Assembly: GCA_918797485.1 (NCBI GenBank)
Contig: CAKKNE010000003.1
Location: 1,364,001-1,428,000, forward strand
Direction: 5' to 3'
From: Pelagomonas calceolata
Taxonomy: Eukaryota > Sar > Pelagophyceae > Pelagomonadales > Pelagomonadaceae
DNA: 64,000 bases
Positions 48,072-56,886 of this stretch are shown piece by piece. The number at the start of each line of letters is the position of its first letter. Positions within the stretch are counted from its first letter, which is position 1. Both the position numbers and the translations under genes were made by a program. A model generated the notes under the pieces. That model was not told the DNA's origin. It saw nothing but the letters and a program-made list of their open reading frames with translations, and did not search any database.

Positions 48072-49094
48072 ATGACGCGACCAAAAGCCGCCGCCGCGCG
48101 CGACCGACGAAAAGCCGCCGCCGAAGAGACGCCGGCCTCGGACGGCGACGCGCCCGCGCCCGCGCCCGCCCCTACTGGAAGAGCGAGTCCACTAGGAGGC
48201 ACCAGTATAGCGCGGCCGGGCCGCGCGAGCCCGCTGGGCGGCACGAGCATAACCGCAGGACGACGCTCTCCACTGGGCGGCACGTCGATCACCGCGGGCC
48301 GCACCTCACCAAAGCTCGGCGGCACGAGCATCGCCGGCGCTACAAGAAGGCCGAGCACGACCCTGTCGCTCAACGACCCCTATCGACCGAGCCTCGGCAA
48401 ACGACCAAGGGCGCCCGGCGCCGACGCGTTGGCTCTGGTGCTCACGCAACAACCGGCCAACGACGACGGCCAGCGCCTGTCCGAGTTCTGCACGACCTAC
48501 AAGAAGAAGGCCGGCGCCAAGGGCATGACCAAAAGACCAAAACAGGAGAAGCCGCCGCGGCCGCCGCTCATCCAGCCCCCTCCCAAAAAACAGGCGCCGC
48601 CGGCGGCGCAGCGGGCCCAGGTGCGGATTGTCGATGGGCAGTTGGTCGTGGCCGAGCCGCAGGCCCCTGAAGAATCAGCTCCGGAGGTCGAGGAAGAAGG
48701 TCTGATCGAAGTGAGGGGCGACGATGCCCCGGGTGCTACTTCTGCCTCGTATAGTAATCGAGTCCCATCCGAACGATGGGGGCTCGAGGAGACAAGAAGG
48801 TTCTACGACGCTCTTAGACGCTTCGGCACGGACTTCACGATGATGCTGACGGCGTTTCCCGGGCGGACGCAACGCCAGCTCAAGAACAAGTTCAAGCGCG
48901 AGAACCGGACGCAGTCGGCCCTCGTGTCTCTAGCCTTGGACGCGTCGATCGCCGCGGACCTGACCGCTCCTTTAGTGATCGAGGCGGCGCCCGTCGAAAA
49001 GCCGTCGTCACGACAAATTACCTACGGGCCGGACGCGGGGGTCTTTCTCTTCGACCCCGCGTTGGACGCCGAGAAGGACCTCAAGCCAGTGTAA
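48072..49094 (+). CDS. BDP1: BDP1-like TFIIIB subunit (SANT domain)
   Basis: 340 residues from ATG 48072. The N-terminus carries four to five repeats of SPLGGTSI(A/T) (~38-90). The SANT/Myb-like domain at ~235-280 (RWGLEETRRFYDALRRFGTD, then FPGRTQRQLKNKFKREN) has the FGTDF and R-x2-QLK-x-KFK features specific for BDP1, the B'' component of TFIIIB that fixes RNA polymerase III to tRNA and 5S promoters. It is much shorter than animal BDP1 but near minimal fungal/protist versions. DNA-binding and TBP/BRF contacts are inferred from the family. Confidence 0.86.
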   Translation: MTRPKAAAARDRRKAAAEETPASDGDAPAPAPAPTGRASPLGGTSIARPGRASPLGGTSITAGRRSPLGGTSITAGRTSPKLGGTSIAGATRRPSTTLSLNDPYRPSLGKRPRAPGADALALVLTQQPANDDGQRLSEFCTTYKKKAGAKGMTKRPKQEKPPRPPLIQPPPKKQAPPAAQRAQVRIVDGQLVVAEPQAPEESAPEVEEEGLIEVRGDDAPGATSASYSNRVPSERWGLEETRRFYDALRRFGTDFTMMLTAFPGRTQRQLKNKFKRENRTQSALVSLALDASIAADLTAPLVIEAAPVEKPSSRQITYGPDAGVFLFDPALDAEKDLKPV

Positions 49095-49112
49095 AAAATA
49101 AAAGTAGTCTAT

Positions 49113-49126
49113 CGCGGCGATGGCGT
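49113..49126. repeat. Introner-core motif in convergent gap
   Basis: CGCGGCGATGGCGT between the BDP1-like and MYND genes; reverse complement of the copy at 42626-42639. Confidence 0.55.
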
Positions 49127-49182
49127 GGGCCCTCTAGGCCGCCTCGTCAGCGACAAGCCTAAACTTGGAGACGCGGCGCTTA

Positions 49183-50571
49183 CTAGTTGAACTCCGGGCG
49201 CCCTCGAGCATCGTCTACATTGATTTCATCTTGCATGGTTCTGGCCACATCATGATCAGCATCGGGCTCAGGGGGCGCGCCGCCGTCGGCCGTGGACTCG
49301 GAGTCCGAGTGCTCGGAGTCGTACACTAACCCCTCGAGCTTCTCCGTAAGCGGGTGATCTTCGCCGAAGGTCTGGCGCGCCGCCTCATAGGCTGCGTCCG
49401 CCACCTCTCCCGCCTCGCGCAGGTCGGCTTCGTCGGCATCCTCGTCGAAAAATATGGATCTCGCATAGTTCCCGCGCCACGAAAACGAGTACTCGTGGTA
49501 CTTGGAGTTGGGCCCGAGTACGCGTTGTGCGTCGGCCATATTCGCCCGCAGCAACGACCTTGCCTCGCGGAGCATTGCCCCACTCGTCGGCTCGCGTTCG
49601 ATCAACGCGGTACACAAGTTGAGGATTGAGATAAGCTTATCTTCTGCGCAGGTCTGCGCGACGATGGGCGTAAAAACTCCGCGCATTCCGTCCTCTCTGA
49701 ACATGAATTCCTTTCCCGCAAGAACCCTGCGGTGGCGGCTAATGGCCTCGTCCTGCCGCCCAAGGAGCATCAAGGTGTTTGCAATGTTGGTCTGAAGAGC
49801 CATGCAACTTTGTGCGAGGTCAAACGAGATTGCCGGGCGATCTGTGAGAAGACTAGGGTTGTGGTGATTAACTATGGCTAAGGAAGCCCCGTAAATGTCG
49901 AGCGCTTCTTGATGAAAACCATTTTCAGCTAAGCTGCCCGCGAGCATATCCATGGCGGCTCGGCGAACGAAGTGATCTGCCGGCTGCTTACTAAGATGTG
50001 CCCGCCAGCACGCCCAGCCCATGGCGCGTTGCACGTCTCCGTGGTATCGCTTCCCACAAAGCCGGCACGACTCCCATAGGCGGAATCTATCTTGGGTCGA
50101 CGCCCACGACCTCGACATCTCGTCATCCATTGCCACTTCCGCTTGGCGCACCAGGCATGAGACGTGCGCGACGCCCATCGCCCCGGCATCGACGCCATCG
50201 CGGTCTCCACACGCGCAGAATCCGTTAACTAAGCCCTCTCCCGTGCGTTGCACGACAGCTTCCGTGCAGATGTAGCACGTCGCGCCCTCCGGAACGTATC
50301 CCGTAGCCTGGGCGACGAGCGCGCCGTGGAAGGCGCATTTTTCGACGGCCTCCGCGACGGCCTCGTCGTATTTTTGGTTCGCGTGAAACTTCTCAGCGCC
50401 GCCGGCGCGCTTGATGCGCTTGCACAGGGGCCGATTGTGACCGCCCGTGTTCCAGTGCTGCGTCTGGCACGCCTGCCCGCAGTAGCGCGTGTGGCACTTG
50501 CTGCATCGCGGGGCAGTGTATGGAATGGGAACAGCGCACGCGGCGCAGGTCGTGAGGATTCCTGGGGTCAT
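49183..50571 (-). CDS. MYND / RING-CH-like / TPR protein, second copy
   Basis: 462 residues from ATG 50571. Same order as 15485-16645: MYND finger (CAAC at ~9, CSKCHTRYCGQACQTQHW, then H and C), spacer GGAEKFHANQKYDEAVAEAV, RING-CH-like cluster (CYICTEA; FCACG; AHVSCLVRQAE; ESCRLCGKRYHG) and TPR-type helices. It adds a Ser/Asp/Glu-rich tail (~425-462). In the RING-CH cluster the CAC-to-H spacing is longer than in the first copy because of an Asp/Gly insert. Sequence identity is moderate, so the copies are old paralogues of an expanded family. Function unknown. Confidence 0.84.
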   Translation of the reverse strand: MTPGILTTCAACAVPIPYTAPRCSKCHTRYCGQACQTQHWNTGGHNRPLCKRIKRAGGAEKFHANQKYDEAVAEAVEKCAFHGALVAQATGYVPEGATCYICTEAVVQRTGEGLVNGFCACGDRDGVDAGAMGVAHVSCLVRQAEVAMDDEMSRSWASTQDRFRLWESCRLCGKRYHGDVQRAMGWACWRAHLSKQPADHFVRRAAMDMLAGSLAENGFHQEALDIYGASLAIVNHHNPSLLTDRPAISFDLAQSCMALQTNIANTLMLLGRQDEAISRHRRVLAGKEFMFREDGMRGVFTPIVAQTCAEDKLISILNLCTALIEREPTSGAMLREARSLLRANMADAQRVLGPNSKYHEYSFSWRGNYARSIFFDEDADEADLREAGEVADAAYEAARQTFGEDHPLTEKLEGLVYDSEHSDSESTADGGAPPEPDADHDVARTMQDEINVDDARGRPEFN

Positions 50572-50676
50572 TATATTGATGGATAAGGCAGCCTAAAAAC
50601 CGTCTCTAGGACCCCAGAAAAAGCGCCGAAGCCGAGAGCTAGCGGCCTGTAAGTATGGGCGGCAAAACCCACACGC

Positions 50677-50780
50677 AAAACTGGAAACTGAAAACTGGAA
50701 ACTGAAAACTGGAAACTCGGAGAACTCGTCAAACTGGAATCTCGAAACTGGGTAAACTGGGCGAACTGGGCGAACTGGGC
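50677..50780. repeat. AAACTGG minisatellite
   Basis: Starts with three units of AAACTGGAAACTGA (14 bp), passes through degenerate units and ends in AAACTGGGCGAACTGGGCG-type 9-10-bp units. The strand is strongly purine-biased with almost no C. Confidence 0.88.
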
Positions 50781-50998
50781 TACGGTCGCGCGTCGCGGTG
50801 CCGCGGGGACGGCGCGGTCGTTGTACGCGTAGCCTACCCTCCCGCGTCTTAGTCGCAGACTTAGAGAAACAAATTACTACATACACTCTTTCATTGGCTC
50901 AGGTTAGCTGGTTGTGGTAGCATTAGGCTTCGCCGGCTGCCCGTCGGTAGCCGCCGCCCCACTCTGCTTTTGACTTGTGATGGGCACAACCAGAGCGT

Positions 50999-51087
50999 CG
51001 ATACGATACGATTTTCGATACGATACGATTTTTGTGGTGTTTTTTTTTTTTGGGGGGGGGGGAGGGGAGGATTCGAGGGGGGGGGGG
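50999..51087. repeat. CGATA tandem pair, poly-T and two 11-G runs
   Basis: CGATACGATACGATTTT occurs twice back to back (50999-51032), then a T run to 51051, an 11-G run (51052-51062), GGGG and GG clusters, and a second 11-G run (51077-51087). The G runs could form a quadruplex in the 3' flank of the 51116-51469 gene. Confidence 0.85.
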
Positions 51088-51115
51088 ACACTAAGGGGGT
51101 TCACGTGAATCACGT

Positions 51116-51469
51116 CTAAGGCGGGCGGTCATCTTCAGATTCACAGTACCGCTCGGCCCAGACCGCAGCCAACACAGGCGGGAGCCGCCGCTTGAGTTTC
51201 GCTGCATGCATGGCCACGCGTTTATAGATCTCGTTCTCTAGATTTCTTCCGTACAATTCGATGCCCGAGACGTCGACCTCGTAGGATGCTGCCCGGTCCC
51301 GCGCGTGTTGCAACCGGTTATACCCGCGCACGGCTACGAACGAACCCTTGATTTCCTCGAGCATGTCATCGTAATCACCATCATACGGTTCATACTCGCC
51401 CAACCTCAAATCTAGGTTTATATCGGAGTTCGGGTTGATTTCCTTGTCCAATTCGAATATCTTGTACAT
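51116..51469 (-). CDS. Small acidic protein of unknown function
   Basis: 117 residues from ATG 51469 (MYKIFELDKEINPNSDINLD). The frame is open upstream to 51823 but that part overlaps the divergent gene and its promoter. The N-terminal half is Asp/Glu-rich (GEYEPYDGDYDDMLEEI), the C-terminal half basic and helical (NEIYKRVAMHAAKLKRR), with no known motif or targeting signal. Composition is less GC-rich than neighbours. It may be a real lineage-specific gene; shortness keeps confidence low. Confidence 0.5.
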   Translation of the reverse strand: MYKIFELDKEINPNSDINLDLRLGEYEPYDGDYDDMLEEIKGSFVAVRGYNRLQHARDRAASYEVDVSGIELYGRNLENEIYKRVAMHAAKLKRRLPPVLAAVWAERYCESEDDRPP

Positions 51470-51477
51470 AATGATCT

Positions 51478-51496
51478 GGTCTGGTAAGACACTAGC
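51478..51496 (+). promoter_or_regulatory. Dispersed palindrome, right half only
   Basis: GGTCTGGTAAGACACTAGC, the right half of the consensus without the left GCTAGCG arm, ~80 bp upstream of the 51573 start. Confidence 0.5.
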
Positions 51497-51572
51497 AATC
51501 ACGCCAGCTGCGCATGCTGCCCAACAATCAAATTCGCACGGCCCAACTCCCCACCGCACGCGCAAAGCACCG

Positions 51573-52460
51573 ATGCGCCACGCCTGGCTGCTCCTGGCAG
51601 CCAGCACCCATGCTCTCATAAAATTAGAGAACAAGACCCACGGCGCATTCATCGAACAGTACACAGTAACACTGCTCAAAGTGTGCGCCGAGCGATGCGC
51701 GAGCGACGCCGCGCTCGACGCGATCGACATCGAGGGCGTGGGCGTCGCCGCGGCGACGCGCGACATCGACGCCGTGCGCGAGTTTGATGCGGAGTTCCTG
51801 CTCGTGTATGGCCCCCAAATCAAAGGTCAGACCTCGAACGTGTCGACGACAATCCAAGGGCGACGGTGGGACGTCTACCTTGGAGGTAGGGCGTACGACG
51901 ATATGGTATGGTGGCTGAGGAGACTCGTACAAGGGAGGGACCCCGTACAAGATGAGCGGCTGGGGTTCCGGCCGGGCCTCTTCAGCGCTTATGATGCGTG
52001 GGGCGAGTGGTCGCTGCGCCTGGGATATCAAAAAAATGACCCTCCGGTGTACGAGCTCGACGGCGGCGCGTTGGAAGCGATCGCCAACGGCGCCGACGAC
52101 CGGCTCTGGGTCGTCTTCTTCTACTCTGATCGAAGTAAGCGCGACCGCGCCGCCAAGGCGTCCGTATTGAGACTGGCGGCGCAATTTAGAGAAAAGCACG
52201 GGACGGCCGTCGCCGTCGGAGCGCACAACGCGCGCGTCTGGCCCGAACGCGCGCGGCAACACGGCCGCGTCGTCGTGTCCGACGGTGGCCCGAAGCTGGC
52301 CTTCGCCTGCCTCCAGAAAGGTAAGTGGCTCAACGGCGCCATGAGCCTGCCCCGAGATTTGGAAAGCGCCATCTACGGCTGGGCCGCGCGGCTCGCCGTG
52401 GGGGGGCTGCCTGACACCGAGTTGACGACGCGGCTCGGGCCGAACGGCGAGGAGTTCTAG
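51573..52460 (+). CDS. Secretory thioredoxin-fold-like protein lacking CxxC
   Basis: 295 residues from ATG 51573, opening a signal peptide (MRHAWLLLAASTHA). One region (~165-265) reads like a PDI-type thioredoxin domain: an extended segment DRLWVVFFYSDRSKRDRAA, then helix VLRLAAQFREKHGTAVAVGA and later VVVSDGGPKLAFACL, but the redox CxxC is replaced by SDRS. No ER-retention motif at the end (GPNGEEF). The N-terminal ~150 residues are not recognised. A non-catalytic PDI-like chaperone is a possible reading, weakly supported. Confidence 0.62.
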   Translation: MRHAWLLLAASTHALIKLENKTHGAFIEQYTVTLLKVCAERCASDAALDAIDIEGVGVAAATRDIDAVREFDAEFLLVYGPQIKGQTSNVSTTIQGRRWDVYLGGRAYDDMVWWLRRLVQGRDPVQDERLGFRPGLFSAYDAWGEWSLRLGYQKNDPPVYELDGGALEAIANGADDRLWVVFFYSDRSKRDRAAKASVLRLAAQFREKHGTAVAVGAHNARVWPERARQHGRVVVSDGGPKLAFACLQKGKWLNGAMSLPRDLESAIYGWAARLAVGGLPDTELTTRLGPNGEEF

Positions 52461-52480
52461 GACCCGCGGCGTGCCCCAGG

Positions 52481-52525
52481 ACGCCATCGCCGCGTGCCCG
52501 CGGTTGTCAGTACGCCATCGCCGCG
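52481..52525. repeat. Two introner-core motifs in convergent gap
   Basis: ACGCCATCGCCGCG occurs at 52481-52494 and again at 52512-52525, between the thioredoxin-like and RRP7-like genes. Confidence 0.6.
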
Positions 52526-52549
52526 GGGACATGTAATATGTATAACAAA

Positions 52550-53014
52550 CTATGAATTAAACTTGCGCCGCGGACCCCGCTTCCGATGGTCCCGCTTCGC
52601 GTCGAGCTCCGCGCGCATCTCTCCCAGCCGCTTCTGCTTCACTTGAAATTTGTAGAAGTCCGCGCTCTTTTCGAACTCTTCATGCTTCTTTTGCTTCTTG
52701 GCGCGCGAAGCGGGCTCTCTTGGTTGATCGGAAACGGCCTTGCGCTTGTAGGTCACGACCTGCCAGCCGTCGGCGTCGGCGCCGGCCTCGCGCTGCGCCT
52801 GGCGCGCCTTCGCTTCCGCGTCGGCCCGGGACTCCAGGGCCAGCAGCGTCTGCTCCGTCTCCGCGGCGAAGTCGGCCGGGTCCCGGTAGCGCGCCGCGTG
52901 GGCCTCGAGCTCCTCGCGCAGGGCCGCGCGCGCGTCGGCGTCGGAGGCGCCGGGGATGACTTCTACTATCCTACGTTTCTTCGCCTTTTTTGGTTGCTTC
53001 TGCTTCTTGGCCAT
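52550..53014 (-). CDS. RRP7 C-terminal-domain protein (short)
   Basis: 154 residues from ATG 53014. The C-terminal half matches the RRP7 signature: DGWQVVTYKRKA, then SADFYKFQVKQKRLGEMRAE and a final RRKFNS, compare the family pattern DGWxxV ... DFYxFQxR ... RKF. The Lys-rich start (MAKKQKQPKKAKKRRIVEV) fits nucleolar location. RRP7 works with UTP-C in early 40S assembly. Here the N-terminal RRM-like half of RRP7 is absent and the whole protein is about half the usual length; it may be encoded separately or lost. Confidence 0.75.
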   Translation of the reverse strand: MAKKQKQPKKAKKRRIVEVIPGASDADARAALREELEAHAARYRDPADFAAETEQTLLALESRADAEAKARQAQREAGADADGWQVVTYKRKAVSDQPREPASRAKKQKKHEEFEKSADFYKFQVKQKRLGEMRAELDAKRDHRKRGPRRKFNS

Positions 53015-53561
53015 CGCTTGCTGTGGGCGGGCGGCGGCGGCTGATGAGAGTTGTGCGCTTGCTTTGTGAGCGGGCGTCGGCTGCTGAGGCTGCGGGCGGC
53101 TGAGCAGTGCGCTTGCTATTTGTGTGATCAGGCGTCAGCTACCGTTGCGGCGGCAGCGTGGCGCTGTCGGTGCGGTCAGCTTCGCGCGGCCGCGGCGTGA
53201 GCAGTGCTGCTACTCTCCTGTGCTGTGTGCACAACTCTCTTCTGCGGCGACTGCGCGCAGCCGGTTTTGCCTACAGCTAGTGCAATGATGTGTTTGCACC
53301 ACTCCGAAGCGCTTCTATCGACAGATGCCGATGCACAGTGCCCAGGCCGTGGGCGTCGCCTGAGGCTGAGTGCCAGAGGCTCGGCTGGTCAGCTGATCAG
53401 GCGGCCTTTGCGTACGGCAAAGCACGGCCTCGGGGACGAAGGACTAGCTACACCACGACTAGGAACCAACGTATTTACGCCGCGGGGGCCCGACGCGCGC
53501 TGCGGCGGACAACCCCACTAACGGAAAGGCCGGCGAGGACCACACAATCTCAGATGAGCAT
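53015..53561. other. Intergenic, 547 bp
   Basis: Upstream of the RRP7-like gene and downstream of the plastid protein gene, both minus. Plus frames 53204-53521 and 53290-53565 are open but lack supporting features. Two TGAGCAGTGC(T/G) repeats (53101, 53198) seen; nothing else. Confidence 0.35.
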
Positions 53562-53879
53562 CTAGAAGTCGAAGTCGTCCTGCGGCACGGCGGCCTTGAG
53601 CAGGTCGACGAAGATGAAGATCCACAGCGCGGCGATCGCGACGGGGAGCACCGACGCGCCGAACGAATCAGGGGGCGTCACGAGGCCCGCGAGCGGCAGC
53701 GCGACGCCGAGCGGCAGCGTCAGCCGGATGTTCTTCTCGGACCAGACCTCCATCGACATGGCCGGCGGCGCGACCCTTTGGCTGCGCGCCGACATGAGCG
53801 CGGCGCCCGAGGCCTTCGGCGCGAACGCCGCGACCGACGCGACGCACAGCGCGGCGGCGACGAGGGTGGCGGGCTTCAT
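53562..53879 (-). CDS. Small plastid membrane protein (bipartite leader)
   Basis: 105 residues from ATG 53879. MKPATLVAAALCVASVAAFAPKAS has a signal peptide ending at an AAF-type site, the ASAFAP-like motif that directs proteins into secondary plastids of stramenopiles. The mature part (~65 residues, from about MSMEVWSEKNIRL) has two hydrophobic spans (LTLPLGVALPLAGLV; ASVLPVAIAALWIFIFVDLL) and an acidic end DDFDF. Size and shape are like a thylakoid small subunit, but I cannot match it to a named photosystem subunit. Confidence 0.75.
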   Translation of the reverse strand: MKPATLVAAALCVASVAAFAPKASGAALMSARSQRVAPPAMSMEVWSEKNIRLTLPLGVALPLAGLVTPPDSFGASVLPVAIAALWIFIFVDLLKAAVPQDDFDF

Positions 53880-54582
53880 CCTTTCTTACCTGTGTGGAGG
53901 AGGCGGTGAATTTCTGCCTGGCGGCTCGACGGTCGATCGGCAGCTGGCGGCGGATAAGCCAGCTGGCGGAGCGGCGGGTCAGCGTCCGTGCCGGCTGTTG
54001 CTAGGTCTCGGCGGCGGCCTCTCGGCGGCAAGTCCTTGCGCGCTTAGCCCACGGCTCGGCGCGGCAAGTCAAAGCTCGGCGAGTTGCGGCATAGCCAATC
54101 TACAGCTACGGCGCGCGGCTTCGCATCGCAGAACTCGCTCCAGCCATGGCGGCGTCGTCAATCCTCCTCGTCAGGCTGTCGTAACGCTGTCGGCTTGCTT
54201 AGACGCGGTTTTGCTGACCAATTTGCTACCTTGCTAATGCGATCAAGCTGGTGAGCTAACGGACCGCGCAATTCCCCCGTTCGACAGAAACCCTTTGGGC
54301 GACCTCAGTCATCGTCGCACCCGGTCCGCACCGCTCTTCCTTTGTTGGACAGCTCGATTCGACCACGTTTCCCATATCAGTCCAAAATCCGCCAAAGCAA
54401 AGAAAACCTCCACCAGAACCCCCTCCCGGCCGACCATTCCCGGCGCCGAGGGCTCCGAGGAACGCTCCCGAGGCCTGCAAAAAGACGGACACTAGCGCGC
54501 CAGGCTAGTGGAGCCCGCAGACATAGCGCCTCGCAGAGGGCAGCCGCAAAAGCCGCCCCAGCCACCACACCAGCCACAAAGG
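53880..54582. other. Divergent intergenic region, 703 bp
   Basis: Promoters of the plastid protein gene and the 54583 gene. A GACACTAGC half-motif is at 54489-54497. A frame continues upstream of 54583 to 54508 without ATG. No RNA gene recognised. Confidence 0.4.
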
Positions 54583-55263
54583 ATGTACGCCGGCTACAAC
54601 CAGTACGAGCTCAAGGGCGTGCGCATCGGCAACTGGGTCGACGAGGCCGCTCTGCTCGAGGCCACGGGGCATAATAGAGGCCCGCGCCCCGGCGAACCGG
54701 ACTTCGGCATCGATAACCCCGAGAGAGTCATCGGCGCGCCCGGCGCCACGCACCCGAAGGACTGGCAGTCGGACTACCAGGCGGGATTTATTGATCACAC
54801 GGGCCGCGACAACTACCGGCCGATGCCCGACCATGGACAAAGGGAAGCCTTGCGACGACAGGCCGTCGCGAAGCGCGTCGAGGAGGAGATGGCCGCCGAA
54901 GAAATGGAAGAAACGAGGCGAAGGGACTCCTTTGCTGGCATGGAAACGGTGGCCCAGGCCTCGTACCAGAAGGCTTCGACCCAGACCTACATCGACGCGC
55001 GGAATGCGGTGCGACCGAAGAAGGCCAAAGCGCCAGGCTTGCCCTGGGAGGAGTTCGCGGCCAAGAGCGTGTTTGATGACGTCGCGACGACGATCTATGA
55101 AGATGCAGTGGAGCTCGGGAAAGCGCACCACTTTGTGGGTGCGGGCCACCTGGATTCGGCGTCGGGCTCCTTCGGCAAGAACACGTCCTTCACGGCGGAC
55201 ATCCACGACCCCGTCAAGGGCCACGCCGACCCGACGCGCGACGACGAGTCGCTCTGCGCCTAG
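54583..55263 (+). CDS. Probable axonemal/microtubule-associated protein, GVRIGNW motif
   Basis: 226 residues from ATG 54583 (MYAGYNQYELKGVRIGNWVD). The opening GVRIGNWVDE plus scattered short motifs (NYRPMPDHG, GSFGKNTSFTADIHDP, hydrophilic, few hydrophobic stretches) is the style of ciliary microtubule inner proteins such as SPAG8/CFAP-type proteins, which thread along doublet tubules. That assignment rests on pattern resemblance only. A flagellate life stage would be implied if correct. The next gene converges after a 179-bp gap with introner-core motifs. Confidence 0.55.
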   Translation: MYAGYNQYELKGVRIGNWVDEAALLEATGHNRGPRPGEPDFGIDNPERVIGAPGATHPKDWQSDYQAGFIDHTGRDNYRPMPDHGQREALRRQAVAKRVEEEMAAEEMEETRRRDSFAGMETVAQASYQKASTQTYIDARNAVRPKKAKAPGLPWEEFAAKSVFDDVATTIYEDAVELGKAHHFVGAGHLDSASGSFGKNTSFTADIHDPVKGHADPTRDDESLCA

Positions 55264-55290
55264 GCTTGCTGCGCGTAACTATCAAGATAT

Positions 55291-55432
55291 CGTCGCGTCG
55301 ATGGCGTTGGGGTACTAATATACTACTATAGACAAGATTAACACATATCGCGTCGCGTCGACGGCGTGGGGAATGACACGCTCGCGGTGTCGCGATGGCC
55401 GGGCCCAACCTCCACGCCGCGTCGACGGCGCC
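55291..55432. repeat. Three introner-core motifs in convergent gap
   Basis: CGCGTCGATGGCGT (55294-55307), CGCGTCGACGGCGT (55354-55367) and CGCGTCGACGGCG (~55418-55430) within 140 bp; probably decayed insertions or a repeated 3' flank motif. Confidence 0.6.
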
Positions 55433-55442
55433 TGACGCCAAC

Positions 55443-56540
55443 TCACGCGCGCCCCAGTACGGTGTCGAAGAACGCCCTCAGGAACGCGTCGCCGTCGACG
55501 TCCACGAGCACCGTCGCCCGCGGCTTTTGGAAACCGGTCACGTCGCCCGTGCGGTCGTCGACGATGCCCTCCTTCGCTAATTGTCTCCTATCCACAAGTG
55601 AGTGGCCGTTCGAGGGATGCAGGGGCTCCGTGACCATGATCTCCACAGGCTCAACACGCGTGCCGTTCGCATACAAAGAAGGATGCAGCAGATACGCGAC
55701 GGGGTGCGCGTCGTGCACCGCAGCATGAGCGCCGCAGAACTTCAAAACCTGGCAGTAGTTCGTCGTGTACCGGCGCCAGGCCTCTGCTAGCAAGGAACCG
55801 CCAATGCCAGCCTTTGTCAACTGTTGCATCTGTTGCACCGTGGCCATGGCCCGCATCGTCACGTCGAGCGGCGCTATGACCAATCGCTCTCCATCCTCCG
55901 ACGAGAAGGCGTCGACGACGACCTTGGCCGCTCTTGAATCGTGGGCGAAGTTCGCCTCGGCTAACGGCGAGACGTTGCCCGGGTGGTCGACGGCGCCGCC
56001 CATAATTAGTACTTGTTTCACTAGTTCTGGGAGTTGAGGCTCCAAGACAACGGCTAATGCTAGATTCGTGGCCGGCGACGTGACGATGATCGTGACCTCG
56101 CCCGGTCTCTCTCTAACTGTCTGCGCGATGAACTCCGCGGAACTCAGGCTTTCGTCGACGTCTCGGTCGCACGTCACTACATCCGCCTCTCCATCAAGAG
56201 GTGGGACGTCCCCGAGGCCGTCCGCGCCGTGGATGTACTTGCCATCGTCGTCGTTCGGCGCCCAATTCCCGAACGCGACTCTACTACCAACGTGCACGGG
56301 CACGCACGGCGCGCCCGCCGCCCTTAATAATCGCTTCGCGTTCGCTGCGGTCTGCCTGACGTCGCCGTGGCAGCCGAAGGACGAGGCGATGCCCAGCAGC
56401 TCGATCGACGGCGAGCGCAGCAGCCACAGCAATGCCGCGGCGTCGTCGATGCCGACGTCGGCGACGAGCACGACGGGAATTTTTTCGGCACTGACGGCTG
56501 TGACTGCTGTGACGCATGCCAGAGCGAGGCCTTTAAGCAT
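55443..56540 (-). CDS. Inosine/uridine-preferring nucleoside hydrolase, secretory
   Basis: 365 residues from ATG 56540, which opens a signal peptide (MLKGLALACVTAVTAVSA); the frame upstream to 56615 has no other need. The Ca2+-binding N-terminal motif reads VADVGIDDA where the family has DxDPGxDDA: the first Asp is replaced, the later three are kept. Further blocks: IVTSPATNLALAV, IMGGAVDHPGNVSPLAEANF, AHDSRAAKVV and HDAHPVAYLLHPSL carrying the second metal Asp. The enzyme would hydrolyse ribonucleosides to base and ribose, perhaps for salvage of extracellular nucleosides. Specificity cannot be read. Confidence 0.87.
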   Translation of the reverse strand: MLKGLALACVTAVTAVSAEKIPVVLVADVGIDDAAALLWLLRSPSIELLGIASSFGCHGDVRQTAANAKRLLRAAGAPCVPVHVGSRVAFGNWAPNDDDGKYIHGADGLGDVPPLDGEADVVTCDRDVDESLSSAEFIAQTVRERPGEVTIIVTSPATNLALAVVLEPQLPELVKQVLIMGGAVDHPGNVSPLAEANFAHDSRAAKVVVDAFSSEDGERLVIAPLDVTMRAMATVQQMQQLTKAGIGGSLLAEAWRRYTTNYCQVLKFCGAHAAVHDAHPVAYLLHPSLYANGTRVEPVEIMVTEPLHPSNGHSLVDRRQLAKEGIVDDRTGDVTGFQKPRATVLVDVDGDAFLRAFFDTVLGRA

Positions 56541-56886
56541 TCTGCTTAAAGCTTGCGAGCGCTGGGGTATGCAGGCGATGCCTGGACGACGGAAAGCGCG
56601 CTTAGTGCTGCGCAATGCTCTTTCGAAGGCACCGAGCTCGTGCGTGAGCTAGGCCAGTAACACACTAGCAAGCAACGCGTCGAGGCCTCCCAAGCGCTTT
56701 GCTCCCCGAGAAATCTGATTAAATATAGTTATTCGAAAACGCGCATCGAACACCCCTCCTTCCCGCGAGGGGAACACGTAGCAACCGAGCGGCGACGGCA
56801 CCCCTCCCCCCGTACTCTAGCCCCGTACTAAACGTCAGGCAACAACGGGAATGCTACGGGACAGCGTCTACAAGGAACAAACAAAA
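56541..56886. other. Intergenic, 346 bp
   Basis: Upstream of the nucleoside hydrolase and downstream of the C2 gene (both minus). A GCTAG palindrome copy (GCTAGGCCAGTAACACAC then TAGC) spans 56648-56669. AT-richer patch ATTAAATATAG at ~56718. No gene. Confidence 0.45.

Larger units (their letters stand above)
50572..51115. other. Repeat-rich intergenic region, 544 bp
   Basis: Holds a partial GCTAG palindrome (50638-50653), an AAACTGG minisatellite (50677-50780), a CGATACGATACGATTTT tandem pair and homopolymer runs (50999-51087). No gene; the minus frame 50593-50886 is just translated repeat. Confidence 0.6.

Noticed and set aside
50593-50886. 97-codon minus frame
   Set aside because: It is translated minisatellite (Phe/Ser/Val repeats from AAACTGG units).
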